Assembly: GCA_964432835.1 (NCBI GenBank)
Contig: CAYSPA010000004.1
Location: 1-30,945 of the forward strand
Direction: 5' to 3'
Source: B18-G2 sp964432835
GTDB lineage: Archaea; Thermoplasmatota; E2; DHVEG-1; B18-G2
Length of the DNA stretch: 30,945 nucleotides
The notes below the pieces were generated by a model. That model did not search any database, had not been told where the DNA came from, and worked only from the letters and a program-made list of their open reading frames with translations. Shown here piece by piece: positions 1-7,497 of the stretch. The position numbers and the translations under genes were made by a program. Within the stretch, counting starts at the first letter, position 1. Each line of letters starts with the position of its first letter.

Positions 1-2
1 CG

Positions 3-233
3 TCTGCAAGGAAGGCGGCGGAGGATCTCGTAAGGATCCAGATGGAGATTTGTAACATGAGTGATGCTGATCTCGTGTTTCCGGAGACATTCTGGATGAA
101 GGATGAACAGATAGATTACTTCAGGTTCTACTTTGGATATGCAAACTCCTCCCTCTTGGGATCTTTCATAACCCTTGCACCATTTGGAAGGGAAAGGATA
201 GAGAAGGTAATGAAAGAGCTTTATCTTTCGTAG
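3..233 (+). CDS. C-terminal fragment of an unrecognised protein
   Basis: The reading frame is open from the left edge of the window (base 3) to a TAG at 231-233, so this is the last 76 codons of a longer gene. The first in-frame ATG is at 42, but the frame is equally open before it, so that ATG is probably internal. The visible part is soluble-looking and mixed alpha/beta, with an aromatic stretch (DYFRFYFGYANSS) and a basic amphipathic end (FGRERIEKVMKEL). I do not recognise the family. It converges with the next gene, with the two stops one base apart. Confidence 0.55.
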   Translation, partial: SARKAAEDLVRIQMEICNMSDADLVFPETFWMKDEQIDYFRFYFGYANSSLLGSFITLAPFGRERIEKVMKELYLS

Positions 234-234
234 A

Positions 235-513
235 TTATCCTTTTCCTCGGGATGTCTCACCAAAACTCTTTATCTTGTTTGCAAGCATACCGATGTTAAG
301 CATGAGATGAATCACCGCAACAACATCCATCGCAAAGCCACTCACGGCGTGCATATTTTCCAGTTTCCACACATCGCAGCCAGCGAGACACCATTCCGTC
401 ATCCTTGCCATCTTGCCGGATGGAGCCAGGAACAGACCTATGCCAGTAAACAGGGAGACAGCAAACGGTATTAGAAGAATAGATACAATTCCCCTCACCA
501 CCAATTTCTTCAC
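235..513 (-). CDS. Small DUF4405-like membrane protein with two conserved-looking histidines
   Basis: The protein has 92 residues and two predicted membrane helices, at about 8-30 and 55-78. His55 stands at the start of helix 2 and His69 in the middle of it, in the context AVIHLMLNIGML. That spacing and context resemble DUF4405 and small cytochrome b-like proteins, where such histidines are thought to bind haem; haem binding here is inference. Cys42 and Cys46 lie in the loop between the helices. The start is a GTG at 511-513, chosen because a good ribosome-binding sequence (GAGGGG) lies 5 nt upstream. The basic C-terminus would be cytoplasmic. No neighbour indicates a partner. Confidence 0.6.
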   Translation of the reverse strand: MKKLVVRGIVSILLIPFAVSLFTGIGLFLAPSGKMARMTEWCLAGCDVWKLENMHAVSGFAMDVVAVIHLMLNIGMLANKIKSFGETSRGKG

Positions 514-762
514 AATTTCCCCTCAGACAACCATAAACCTATAGTTGTTATTAAGAGATCTTTTGATGAATTAGATTTGTCAAAAAAAGCAGTCACAGAC
601 AAATGTCTGCAAGTACTTCGAAATTTTTTGTGGATGAGCTAAGTTTCTATCTTTAGGTATGCTACACAATAGCACGATAGCTATAAGGAATATCCACAAT
701 TAACTTCGCAGTACCGTCTGCAAAAACAAATATAGTTTCTCATACCATATTAACAAATTACT
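514..762. promoter_or_regulatory. AT-rich divergent intergenic region with promoter and small palindrome
   Basis: This 249-base spacer separates two divergently transcribed genes. A TATA-like element (AAATATAGTT, about 728-737) lies about 29 nt before the ATG at 763, which fits a leaderless archaeal transcript. At 596-609 there is a short inverted repeat, CAGACA/TGTCTG with two central bases, which could be an operator. I see no RNA gene or further ORF here. Confidence 0.4.
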
Positions 763-1584
763 ATGCTCATATCCGAATTCGACCCATGGAAATCAAAACT
801 CTGTACATGCCCGAGAAAATTTTCCTTTAGTCCATATACTGGCTGCTCCCATGCATGTGTATACTGCTACATCTCTTCATACATACCAAACCCTTTCAAA
901 TCGAGGGTGAAGAAAGACCTTTTCCGCAGGCTGAGGAGGGAGATCCATAAAGTGGATACCTACATAAGCATGGCTAACAGCTCGGATCCGTATCCTCCAG
1001 AAGAGAGGTACAACAGGTTTACTAGAGGATGTCTGCAAATCTTCAAAGAGAACGATATCAGGCTGTTGATCCTCACGAAATCGGATATCGTTACGAGAGA
1101 TATAGACTTACTCAAAGAGATGAGGGTTGCGGTGAGCTTTACCATAACGACCTTGGATGATGACAAAGCGAAGATCATTGAGCCCAATGCGCCGGCGCCA
1201 TCGAGAAGGTTAAGCGCTCTGAAGAAGCTGAACAGAGAAAACATTCCCTGTATCGTCAGGATAGATCCCATCATACCTGGATTTAATGATGAAGAGATCG
1301 AAAAAATTGTTGAGGAGATTTATCCATACGTTGATCACGTGGTGGCATCCACGATAAAACCCAGGAGAGATTCTCTGAAAAGGCTCGAGAAGGTTATAAA
1401 CCTTAGGGATTACAGACTTGAGAGAAAGGAAGGGGCTTTTTACCTTCCAGAAAATTTAAGATTCTCTCTGCTGGAAAGGGTTGAAAGGATTTGTAGAGAA
1501 TACAACCTCTCATTTGCAACGTGTAGAGAAGGTTACCCATTCAGAGCAAGATCCTGCGATGGCAGTCATCTCATTCCTTCTTAG
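763..1584 (+). CDS. SPL-family radical SAM protein (SplB/COG1533-like)
   Basis: The protein has 273 residues. The radical SAM cluster motif CxxxCxxC is CSHACVYC at about residues 29-36, preceded by PYTGC and followed by YISSYIPNPF, which is characteristic of the COG1533 'DNA repair photolyase' group. Other family hallmarks are the SDPYPPEE segment near residue 74, the LLILTKS strand near 100, and VSFTITTLDD near 123. It should bind a [4Fe-4S] cluster and cleave S-adenosylmethionine. The substrate is unknown, and the SplB name does not imply spore photoproduct repair in an archaeon. The ATG is consistent with a leaderless start because the TATA-like element is about 29 nt upstream. Its last 14 bases overlap tail-to-tail with the MetS-like gene. 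Confidence 0.85.
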   Translation: MLISEFDPWKSKLCTCPRKFSFSPYTGCSHACVYCYISSYIPNPFKSRVKKDLFRRLRREIHKVDTYISMANSSDPYPPEERYNRFTRGCLQIFKENDIRLLILTKSDIVTRDIDLLKEMRVAVSFTITTLDDDKAKIIEPNAPAPSRRLSALKKLNRENIPCIVRIDPIIPGFNDEEIEKIVEEIYPYVDHVVASTIKPRRDSLKRLEKVINLRDYRLERKEGAFYLPENLRFSLLERVERICREYNLSFATCREGYPFRARSCDGSHLIPS

Positions 1585-1678
1585 ATCTTATCGCTCTGTA
1601 GATAAAGTAAGCCAAACCTCCATAGAGTACAACCACTCCAATGATTAGCATGATTATTGCCGATATAGGCAGGCTCAT
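1571..1678 (-). CDS. MetS-like small subunit of an NSS-family transporter
   Basis: This tiny gene encodes 35 residues: a single membrane helix (about residues 5-29, LPISAIIMLIIGVVVLYGGL) followed by a basic tail ending RSKKE. In bacteria, MetS is a small single-helix subunit encoded directly after the NSS transporter MetP and needed for its activity. Size, topology, basic tail and position all match. The ATG overlaps the transporter stop codon as ATGA (1675-1678), which implies translational coupling. The frame is open further upstream, but that part lies inside the transporter gene. The call rests on context and general character, because a 35-residue helix carries little family signal. Confidence 0.7.
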   Translation of the reverse strand: MSLPISAIIMLIIGVVVLYGGLAYFIYRAIRSKKE

Positions 1679-3090
1679 CTTTTCACCCTCTGAAGAACAA
1701 AAGATGCTATCACGATAAAAACTATCGGTAATGCGCCTGCGATGATTAAAGCATACACAGGGTAACCCATGTAAGGTTTCTTCAGGTTCTCCACGATGGA
1801 TAATATCAGGAGCATGACCAGAATTGAAGGAACAACATATCTTATAAGCAGATCCCACCATCTTCCTATCCTTATATCTGATGTTTTGTTTGCATGCTCC
1901 CTAAAGAAAGATACCTTGTAGAGGTAGCCCAGGGTTACGCATTCGAGCAAACCAACTGTTACCAGACCAAAGTTGGCTATGAAATGATCCACTATATCAA
2001 GCCAGTATATCCCACTACCCGTTGTGAAGAACAAGCTCGCCATGAATCCAACTAAACATATGATTGCTGTTGCCTTAAACTTCGATATTCTCCATTTCCT
2101 GTTTAGGGATGAAGCCATTGGCTCTATCATCGAGAATGCGGAATCTATTCCAAAGGTGAGCAGGGCTATGTAGAACATCATTCCAAAAATTGCAGATGCA
2201 AAAGGTAGCAGGGATATCGCGGTTGGATATGTTATGAAGGTGAGATGGGGACCCGCTATACCCAGATGGTTTATATCAACGTTTTTTACATATGCCAGAT
2301 AACCGACCACGCTGAATACGGTAAATCCAGCAAGAAATGATGTCCCCGCATCAGCTAAAGAAGTTATGAAGGCATTGTTCGAAATATCTGAATCCCTTCT
2401 CAAGTAACTGGCATAGGTTATCAGTATTCCCTGAGCCAGGCTTAGAGAGAAGAACACTTGGGCATATGCAGATAACCAGACATTCACATTGAGGAGTTTT
2501 GAAAAATCTGGAGTGAGATAGTAACTCACGCCCTCAATTGCTCCGGGCAGGGTCAAACCTCTTATCGTCAGTATTATCAGAAGGGCTGTTGGAAGGGGAA
2601 CGGTGATGGCGACAACCTTCCCTATCCTGTCAACACCTTTATAGAGTATGATGAATATGGAAAGCCATATAGCTATGAGACCAAGTAAAACCGGTATGCT
2701 TATCCCTCCAATCTCTGAGATTCCGGATGTTTTTCCAAGGAAACGGAAGAAGAAGCTCTCCGCGTCGGGTTCCCACAGGAGATTTATAGAGTAAACCATG
2801 TAGGCAAAGCACCAGGCCATAACCACTACATAATATGATGCAACAACAAAAGGAGTCAAGCTCGATAACCATCCAACCCATTCAAGTTTTTTATTCACCT
2901 TTTTGAAAGCCAGAGGTGGTGGTGATCTGGACCAATGACCCAAGGAAAATTCCAGAATCATCAAAGGTATTCCAGCGGTGAATAGGGCTATAAGATAGGG
3001 AATTAAAAAGGCGCCGCCGCCGTTCTTGTAACAGACATAGGGAAATCTCCATACATTTCCAAGTCCAACGGCGGAGCCTATCGCAGCCAT
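1675..3090 (-). CDS. Sodium-dependent NSS (SNF) family amino-acid transporter, large subunit
   Basis: The family signature AAIGSAVGLGNVWRFPY is at the N-terminus, followed by the unwound-helix substrate/Na+ region and NGGGAFLIPYL. About 11-12 hydrophobic segments follow, matching the LeuT fold. It probably imports an amino acid with Na+. The coordinates use the first ATG, but this start is doubtful. In frame upstream, codons up to about 3126 encode TWRSRFAFI, the rest of the conserved first helix (LeuT has HWATRLGLI there). No ATG, GTG or TTG exists in that frame before the upstream stop. Translation may begin at an AUA or AUC near 3124-3129, or there may be a sequence error. It is followed by the ATGA-coupled MetS-like gene. 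Confidence 0.88.
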   Translation of the reverse strand: MAAIGSAVGLGNVWRFPYVCYKNGGGAFLIPYLIALFTAGIPLMILEFSLGHWSRSPPPLAFKKVNKKLEWVGWLSSLTPFVVASYYVVVMAWCFAYMVYSINLLWEPDAESFFFRFLGKTSGISEIGGISIPVLLGLIAIWLSIFIILYKGVDRIGKVVAITVPLPTALLIILTIRGLTLPGAIEGVSYYLTPDFSKLLNVNVWLSAYAQVFFSLSLAQGILITYASYLRRDSDISNNAFITSLADAGTSFLAGFTVFSVVGYLAYVKNVDINHLGIAGPHLTFITYPTAISLLPFASAIFGMMFYIALLTFGIDSAFSMIEPMASSLNRKWRISKFKATAIICLVGFMASLFFTTGSGIYWLDIVDHFIANFGLVTVGLLECVTLGYLYKVSFFREHANKTSDIRIGRWWDLLIRYVVPSILVMLLILSIVENLKKPYMGYPVYALIIAGALPIVFIVIASFVLQRVKR

Positions 3091-3178
3091 TATGAAAGCA
3101 AATCTGGATCGCCAAGTGGAAGGTATGATATCAGCCCAATCAAAGTATTTATTTGGAATAATTTTATTTTTACGTTTT

Positions 3179-5089
3179 TTATGTCTCTTCCTCTGGAATA
3201 ATAACTATTTTTATTTCGTTATTGCCGCTGTAGGGGTCTGTTGGACCATAGGTTGCTTGTATCCTGAATGTGGCAATTATGGGCTGAAATATGACCTTGA
3301 ACATTTTCTTGGTGGCTTCTTCGAATTCCGAGAAGCTGTGTATGTGGGTGACCCAGCCACCTCCCTTGTTATATGGAGGGGCTATGTATCCTGGCTGGGG
3401 CCATATTATGCTGGTGTTGAGCCAGTATACGTCAGGATATGGACCAACGGCAAGGCAGTCAAACTCATCTTGATCCTCATCCATCTCGAGGAGGTCTACT
3501 AGATAGTCTCTCGCCTCTTCCGTATCTTCCCTCCATGGGTCGGTCCAGTGGGCATTCCAGTATTCATTCTCAAAGCCATCCGCGAGGAGAGTTTCATCTG
3601 CCTCTATTGAGACATCATCTATCCATGCATCTTCCCATTCCAGGTCAGATTTGAATGCTATTCTGAAGTTGGGTACGAAATATTGAGGGTCTGTTATCAC
3701 ATCGTGATAGTGTAACCACACATCCTTATTTGGATTTGCACCGAGGTCGGTCACGAAGTTGTACGATGTTCCATTGTAATAGTAAAGCTCCAGATCGGTG
3801 TCCCCCCACCATTCATGGTTGCTCAGTTTATACCAGAAATCAACGCTTATGAGGCTGGCGTTACTGGCATCTAAGTCCTTCGTCACAAACCATCCGATCG
3901 TGATGGGGGGCGGGGATGCGGATGCGGAGCCGCTATGCGCCTCGTGCGTATCCCTAAACCACGGGTTGCCACCCCATATAGCATTGTATGTACCGGGAAT
4001 CCATATACAATTGGGCAATCCATCTGTTATCAAACATGCGACCGTTCTGTTGCCCTCGTCGAATCTCGGACTGTTGAATATCTCGTCAGCTGCCAGCCTG
4101 ATTGCACTTCCCATGGGTGTCGCTCCGCGAAGTTGCCCCATGCTTCTCACCTTGTTTGATATGCTTATATAGTTATCCTGCGTAACCGTTACGGGACCTA
4201 TCCTCGTCTCTGCGTGAGGTGGATACCAACCTCCGAATTGAATTATGGTGAGCTCTACGCTCCCATCATGTGGAAATACGCTTTCATTCTCTATCGCATT
4301 AGCTAAACCCTCTCTCACAAGCTGCCAGTCCGAACTGCTTATACTGCCCGAACCATCGAGGATCAACACCAGCTGTGTGAATGGTCTCTCGATTTGCGGT
4401 TCGATCCTAGCCCTTATACTCAAATTGGCGGTATCCCCGACATCGAGTTTATCGATATGCCATATACCCGTGGTATATTTATAGAATCCCCTATCTGTTG
4501 AGTTACTCACATACTCCAAGCCGTGAGGGAGAGAACAATTGATATCTATATCTTTCACTCCAACATCACCGTGCACACACCTCAGTGTTATATTAATCGT
4601 TATTATATCGCCCGCGTGAACGATCTCGGGTGATACGGATGCTTTAACCTCCAAATCGCTCATCGGTTGCATAGGGAGAATTTTAGAGAAGAGCATCGTA
4701 TTACGGGTTGGGTCTATTATCGTGACTTTGGCTTCGCTGAAGTTCCCAAGGTAGTCGATATCATAGCTGAAGGGTATACGGATTCTCTCCCCGATATCCC
4801 ATTGATGATTCTCATTTGCGGGCGCCGGAAGTAAATCCTCCACCTTCTTTTTGTACTTCGTACCATTTATCACATACGTGATGTAAGCATCCTCTGGTAT
4901 GGGCTCTCCACCGAGGTGCTGTAAGACTATGTACCGCCCCTCAACATCCGCTCCAATGTTTATAACGACCTCAGCCTGAGGTACTTCACTTGATAAAACA
5001 ACATAGTAAATTGCCGATACGGAGGGAATAATTATAGTGAGCAGTAAAAGTTCACCGATGATTTCCGATGCGCCGGCATCCCATCCCAT
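3179..5089 (-). CDS. Secreted type IV pilin-like protein with DUF11 and split von Willebrand A domains
   Basis: The protein has 636 residues. Residues 1-33 are an archaeal type IV pilin (class III) signal: a short N-terminus, then GASEIIGELLLLTIII and more hydrophobic residues, normally cut by a PibD/EppA-type peptidase. Residues 40-135 resemble the archaeal pilin head (DUF1628-like, with LQHLGGEPI). Residues 143-233 form a DUF11 repeat (SDLEVKASVSPEIVHAGD, VGDTANL). A VWA domain starts at about 238, with MIDAS residues D245-GSGS249, T324 (RGATPMG) and D356 (ITDG). After ITDG about 160 residues are inserted, with a jelly-roll character (HSGSASAS, ISVDFWYKL, AWIDDVSI). VWA-like sequence resumes at about 524 (EARDYLVDLL, CLAVG). 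It is probably an adhesin exposed on a pilus-like structure; that role is inference. The pilin-like gene 32 nt upstream is co-directional. Confidence 0.8.
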   Translation of the reverse strand: MGWDAGASEIIGELLLLTIIIPSVSAIYYVVLSSEVPQAEVVINIGADVEGRYIVLQHLGGEPIPEDAYITYVINGTKYKKKVEDLLPAPANENHQWDIGERIRIPFSYDIDYLGNFSEAKVTIIDPTRNTMLFSKILPMQPMSDLEVKASVSPEIVHAGDIITINITLRCVHGDVGVKDIDINCSLPHGLEYVSNSTDRGFYKYTTGIWHIDKLDVGDTANLSIRARIEPQIERPFTQLVLILDGSGSISSSDWQLVREGLANAIENESVFPHDGSVELTIIQFGGWYPPHAETRIGPVTVTQDNYISISNKVRSMGQLRGATPMGSAIRLAADEIFNSPRFDEGNRTVACLITDGLPNCIWIPGTYNAIWGGNPWFRDTHEAHSGSASASPPPITIGWFVTKDLDASNASLISVDFWYKLSNHEWWGDTDLELYYYNGTSYNFVTDLGANPNKDVWLHYHDVITDPQYFVPNFRIAFKSDLEWEDAWIDDVSIEADETLLADGFENEYWNAHWTDPWREDTEEARDYLVDLLEMDEDQDEFDCLAVGPYPDVYWLNTSIIWPQPGYIAPPYNKGGGWVTHIHSFSEFEEATKKMFKVIFQPIIATFRIQATYGPTDPYSGNNEIKIVIIPEEET

Positions 5090-5121
5090 AATACGTATAT
5101 ATCTCGCTCATGCATTATTAA

Positions 5122-5934
5122 TTATTCGCTCAGTGAGATATCGGCAAGAATTTCCACATATCTGAGATTGAGTTGATTTGTTATTCCGGTGAGATCGATA
5201 ACAATCTTATTCCCATCCCTCGAGACCATATCGGGGGTGTAAGGGTTATCGGATTTGCCAAATAAACTCTTGAAAAAACTTTCCCAAGCATTTGGGTAAC
5301 TCGTCGTGATGTTTATGTAAGTGACGTTATCGATGGTCAGCATGCCCTGAGCGTCCTCGAACTCGACCCACAGAGCATATACACCGTGACCACTCAAAGA
5401 AGGTACCCCGAGGGTTGTGATGTTGATAACGGTGAAGTAAATACCGTTATAATCTGCGGTAAAAAGCGGTTTGCCGAGAATGGTGTTGTTAATCGTTTGA
5501 TTCAGTATCAGTGCACCACTTTCATAAACATACTCTTGATTCACGAAGTAGGAATTTCTCGATAAGAATCTTATCTTCCCAACTTTATAAACCCATTGAT
5601 TCGTGGAATTCTCTATCGTAATGGTGCAACTATTCTCATTTATTTCGAGGGTGTCATATGTTTTTCCCTTTCCAATGATGGGAACATTACTGGCACCAAG
5701 AGAGATGGGTACGGAGATGGCGGTATGCTGTCTGATCAGGGATAACATATCTATGGCATACTTGAGCTGTATAAATTGACTTTGAACCTCCTGCATGTGA
5801 GACGCCTCAACTTCTTTCAGCCACTGTGGAACGTAAGCCACATTGATTATGGTTACAATAGCCACTATCAACCCTATGAGCAACACGGCAACGACGATAC
5901 CAACTACTGCTTTATCTGACCTTTTGCACCCCAT
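5122..5934 (-). CDS. Exported pilin-like protein of unknown function
   Basis: The protein has 270 residues. The N-terminus is basic (MGCKRSDKAVVG) followed by one long hydrophobic segment (about 9-33), as in archaeal pilin-like and DUF7289-type exported proteins. The following helix, roughly 38-70, is amphipathic (WLKEVEASHMQEVQSQF). The remainder is predicted beta-rich and extracellular, with several N-x-S/T sequons that could be glycosylated. I see no catalytic motif. The TATA-like element TTAATAAG (minus strand, about 5960) lies roughly 25-30 nt before the ATG, suggesting a leaderless promoter. It precedes the VWA pilin-like gene by 32 nt, so the two probably form an operon and act together at the cell surface. 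Confidence 0.7.
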   Translation of the reverse strand: MGCKRSDKAVVGIVVAVLLIGLIVAIVTIINVAYVPQWLKEVEASHMQEVQSQFIQLKYAIDMLSLIRQHTAISVPISLGASNVPIIGKGKTYDTLEINENSCTITIENSTNQWVYKVGKIRFLSRNSYFVNQEYVYESGALILNQTINNTILGKPLFTADYNGIYFTVINITTLGVPSLSGHGVYALWVEFEDAQGMLTIDNVTYINITTSYPNAWESFFKSLFGKSDNPYTPDMVSRDGNKIVIDLTGITNQLNLRYVEILADISLSE

Positions 5935-5984
5935 CCAAGTTTAAGATTATAATTTCACTTATTAACTTTTCCGATTCGATACTG

Positions 5985-6120
5985 CGAAGTCGATCATCGA
6001 TACCTCTCCCGGCTGAGGATGGAAGATACCACCCGCCAATCGGAAGAGCCAAGGAGGTGATGCTCTACACCTGGTGGAGGAGTTCCAGAAGGACAAAACT
6101 GGAGAGACTCTATCATCCCG
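5985..6120. other. Unexplained, GC-richer spacer with hairpins
   Basis: Between the nfnL stop and the upstream region of the pilin-like gene there are about 135 bases with higher GC than other spacers here. Two inverted repeats can be seen. AGAGC (6045-6049) pairs with GCTCT (6062-6066), and the loop contains AGGAGGTGAT, a full complement of the 16S rRNA 3' end. GAGT-TCCAG (6080-6088) pairs with CTGGA-ACTC (6099-6110, with a 3-nt bulge). The second hairpin lies about 10 nt after the nfnL stop codon and may be part of its 3' end. I could not identify a tRNA, a C/D-box RNA, or a convincing ORF. Confidence 0.3.
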
Positions 6121-7497
6121 CTAACTCAGATACTCTTCTATCGCCTCCGCCGCCCTCCTTCCCGCGCCCATGGCTGAGATAACGGTTGCGGCTCCAGTTG
6201 TTATGTCTCCGCCGGCAAAAACACCATCTATCGATGTTCTTCCCTTCTCATCAACAACTATAGTTCCATCCTTCCTTACTTCGAGACCTTCTATCATGGA
6301 AGTTATAAGGGGATTCGGCCTCTGACCTATCGCTATTATTACGGTATCAACCTGCATCACCGAGTTTGAGTTTGGTATGGGTATGGGTCTTCTTCTCCCG
6401 CTTTCATCGGGTTCTCCGAGTCTCATCTGTATGTATTCCATACCAACAACATTCCCTTTCTCATCTCCTATGAATCTGACCGGATTTGCGAGAAACATGA
6501 ATCTAACGCCCTCTTCTTCGGCGTTTTCAACCTCCTCTTCTCTCGCTGGACATTCTTTTCTGCTTCTTCTGTAGATTATGAAAGATTCTTCGGCACCAAC
6601 TCTCAGAGCTGTTCTCGCACAATCCATCGCCACGTTTCCCGCACCAACGGTAACGACCCTTTTTCCAACCCTGATGGGGGTATCATACTCGGGAAATCTG
6701 TATGCTCTCATCAGATTTACTCTCGTCAGAAACTCGTTTGCAGAGTAAACGCCATTCAGCTCTTCTCCAGGTATACCTAACCATCTCGGCAAGCCGGCGC
6801 CGGCGCCAATGAAGATCGCATCGAATTCCTTTCGGAGTTCATCAAAGGTGATGGTTTTTCCCACAATAACATTACACAGGATTTTCACTCCAAGGGCTTT
6901 AACATAATCTATCTCCTGCCTCACTATCTCTTTGGGCAACCTGAATTCCGGTATGCCATAAAGTAGAACCCCTCCAGGTTCATGCAGTGCTTCAAAGATG
7001 GTGACATCATATCCTTTTAGAGCAAGATCGCTGGCTACAGCAATTCCAGCGGGTCCGGAGCCGATCACAGCTACTTTTTTCGATTTCTTCTTTTCTATCT
7101 TTGGAATCTTGTATCCTTTTCTTCTCTCCCAGTCAGCCACAAATCTCTCCAGTCTCCCGATGGCTACGGGTTCTCCTATTTTATTTAACCTGCACATGCA
7201 CTGACACTGTTTTTCCTGAGGGCAAACCCTACCCGTTATCGCCGGTATCGGATTTTTTTCTTTTATGATTTTTACAGCATCCTCAAACCTTCTTTCTCTT
7301 ATTGCTTTTATAAAAGCAGGTATATCAATACCAACGGGACAGCCCTTAACACATGGTTTATCCTTGCACTGCAGACATCTCTCCGCTTCTTTGATTGCGG
7401 TTTCCTCATCATACCCGAGAGCAACCTCGCTGAAGGTCTTTATTCTCTCCTTTGGATCGAGCTTTGGCATCTCGTACTGTGTTTTCCTCACACTCAT
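6121..7497 (-). CDS. nfnL: Large subunit of NADH-dependent ferredoxin:NADP+ oxidoreductase (GltD/SudA family)
   Basis: The protein has 458 residues from the ATG at 7497. The N-terminal iron-sulfur region carries CLQCKDKPCVKGCP (about 41-54) and CPQEKQCQCMC, for two [4Fe-4S] clusters. An FAD site follows (VIGSGPAGIAVASDLAL), then an NADPH Rossmann site (VTVGAGNVAMDCA), then the closing FAD motif GVFAGGDITTGAATV. This is the GltD-like family that includes 'homotetrameric glutamate synthase' and NfnL/SudA. Pairing with the FNR-type subunit immediately upstream favours Nfn, an electron-bifurcating enzyme that links NADPH to NADH and ferredoxin. A longer GTG start at 7512 exists, but the ATG forms an ATGA overlap with nfnS and has GGGAGAGG just upstream. 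Confidence 0.88.
   Translation of the reverse strand: MSVRKTQYEMPKLDPKERIKTFSEVALGYDEETAIKEAERCLQCKDKPCVKGCPVGIDIPAFIKAIRERRFEDAVKIIKEKNPIPAITGRVCPQEKQCQCMCRLNKIGEPVAIGRLERFVADWERRKGYKIPKIEKKKSKKVAVIGSGPAGIAVASDLALKGYDVTIFEALHEPGGVLLYGIPEFRLPKEIVRQEIDYVKALGVKILCNVIVGKTITFDELRKEFDAIFIGAGAGLPRWLGIPGEELNGVYSANEFLTRVNLMRAYRFPEYDTPIRVGKRVVTVGAGNVAMDCARTALRVGAEESFIIYRRSRKECPAREEEVENAEEEGVRFMFLANPVRFIGDEKGNVVGMEYIQMRLGEPDESGRRRPIPIPNSNSVMQVDTVIIAIGQRPNPLITSMIEGLEVRKDGTIVVDEKGRTSIDGVFAGGDITTGAATVISAMGAGRRAAEAIEEYLS

Noticed and set aside
1679..1861. Extension of the MetS-like frame upstream
   Set aside because: It lies within the transporter coding sequence, has no helix or family character, and the ATGA junction marks the proper start.
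2891..3115. Alternative minus-strand frame overlapping the transporter start, considered as evidence for a simple frameshift
   Set aside because: Its translation does not resemble the NSS N-terminus, whereas the true frame carries the conserved residues upstream of the ATG. A missing start codon explains the data better than a shift.
6020..6110. tRNA-like D-arm sequence in the nfnL/pilin spacer
   Set aside because: A GTAGAGC stretch can be seen on the minus strand, but no matching anticodon stem, T-arm (GTTCRA) or acceptor stem is present.
6060..6182. A 40-codon plus-strand frame preceded by AGGAGGTG
   Set aside because: The ribosome-binding core is only about 2 nt from the ATG, and the frame runs into the end of nfnL on the other strand with a composition dictated by it (runs of Pro and Ser). 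I kept the spacer as unexplained instead of calling a gene.
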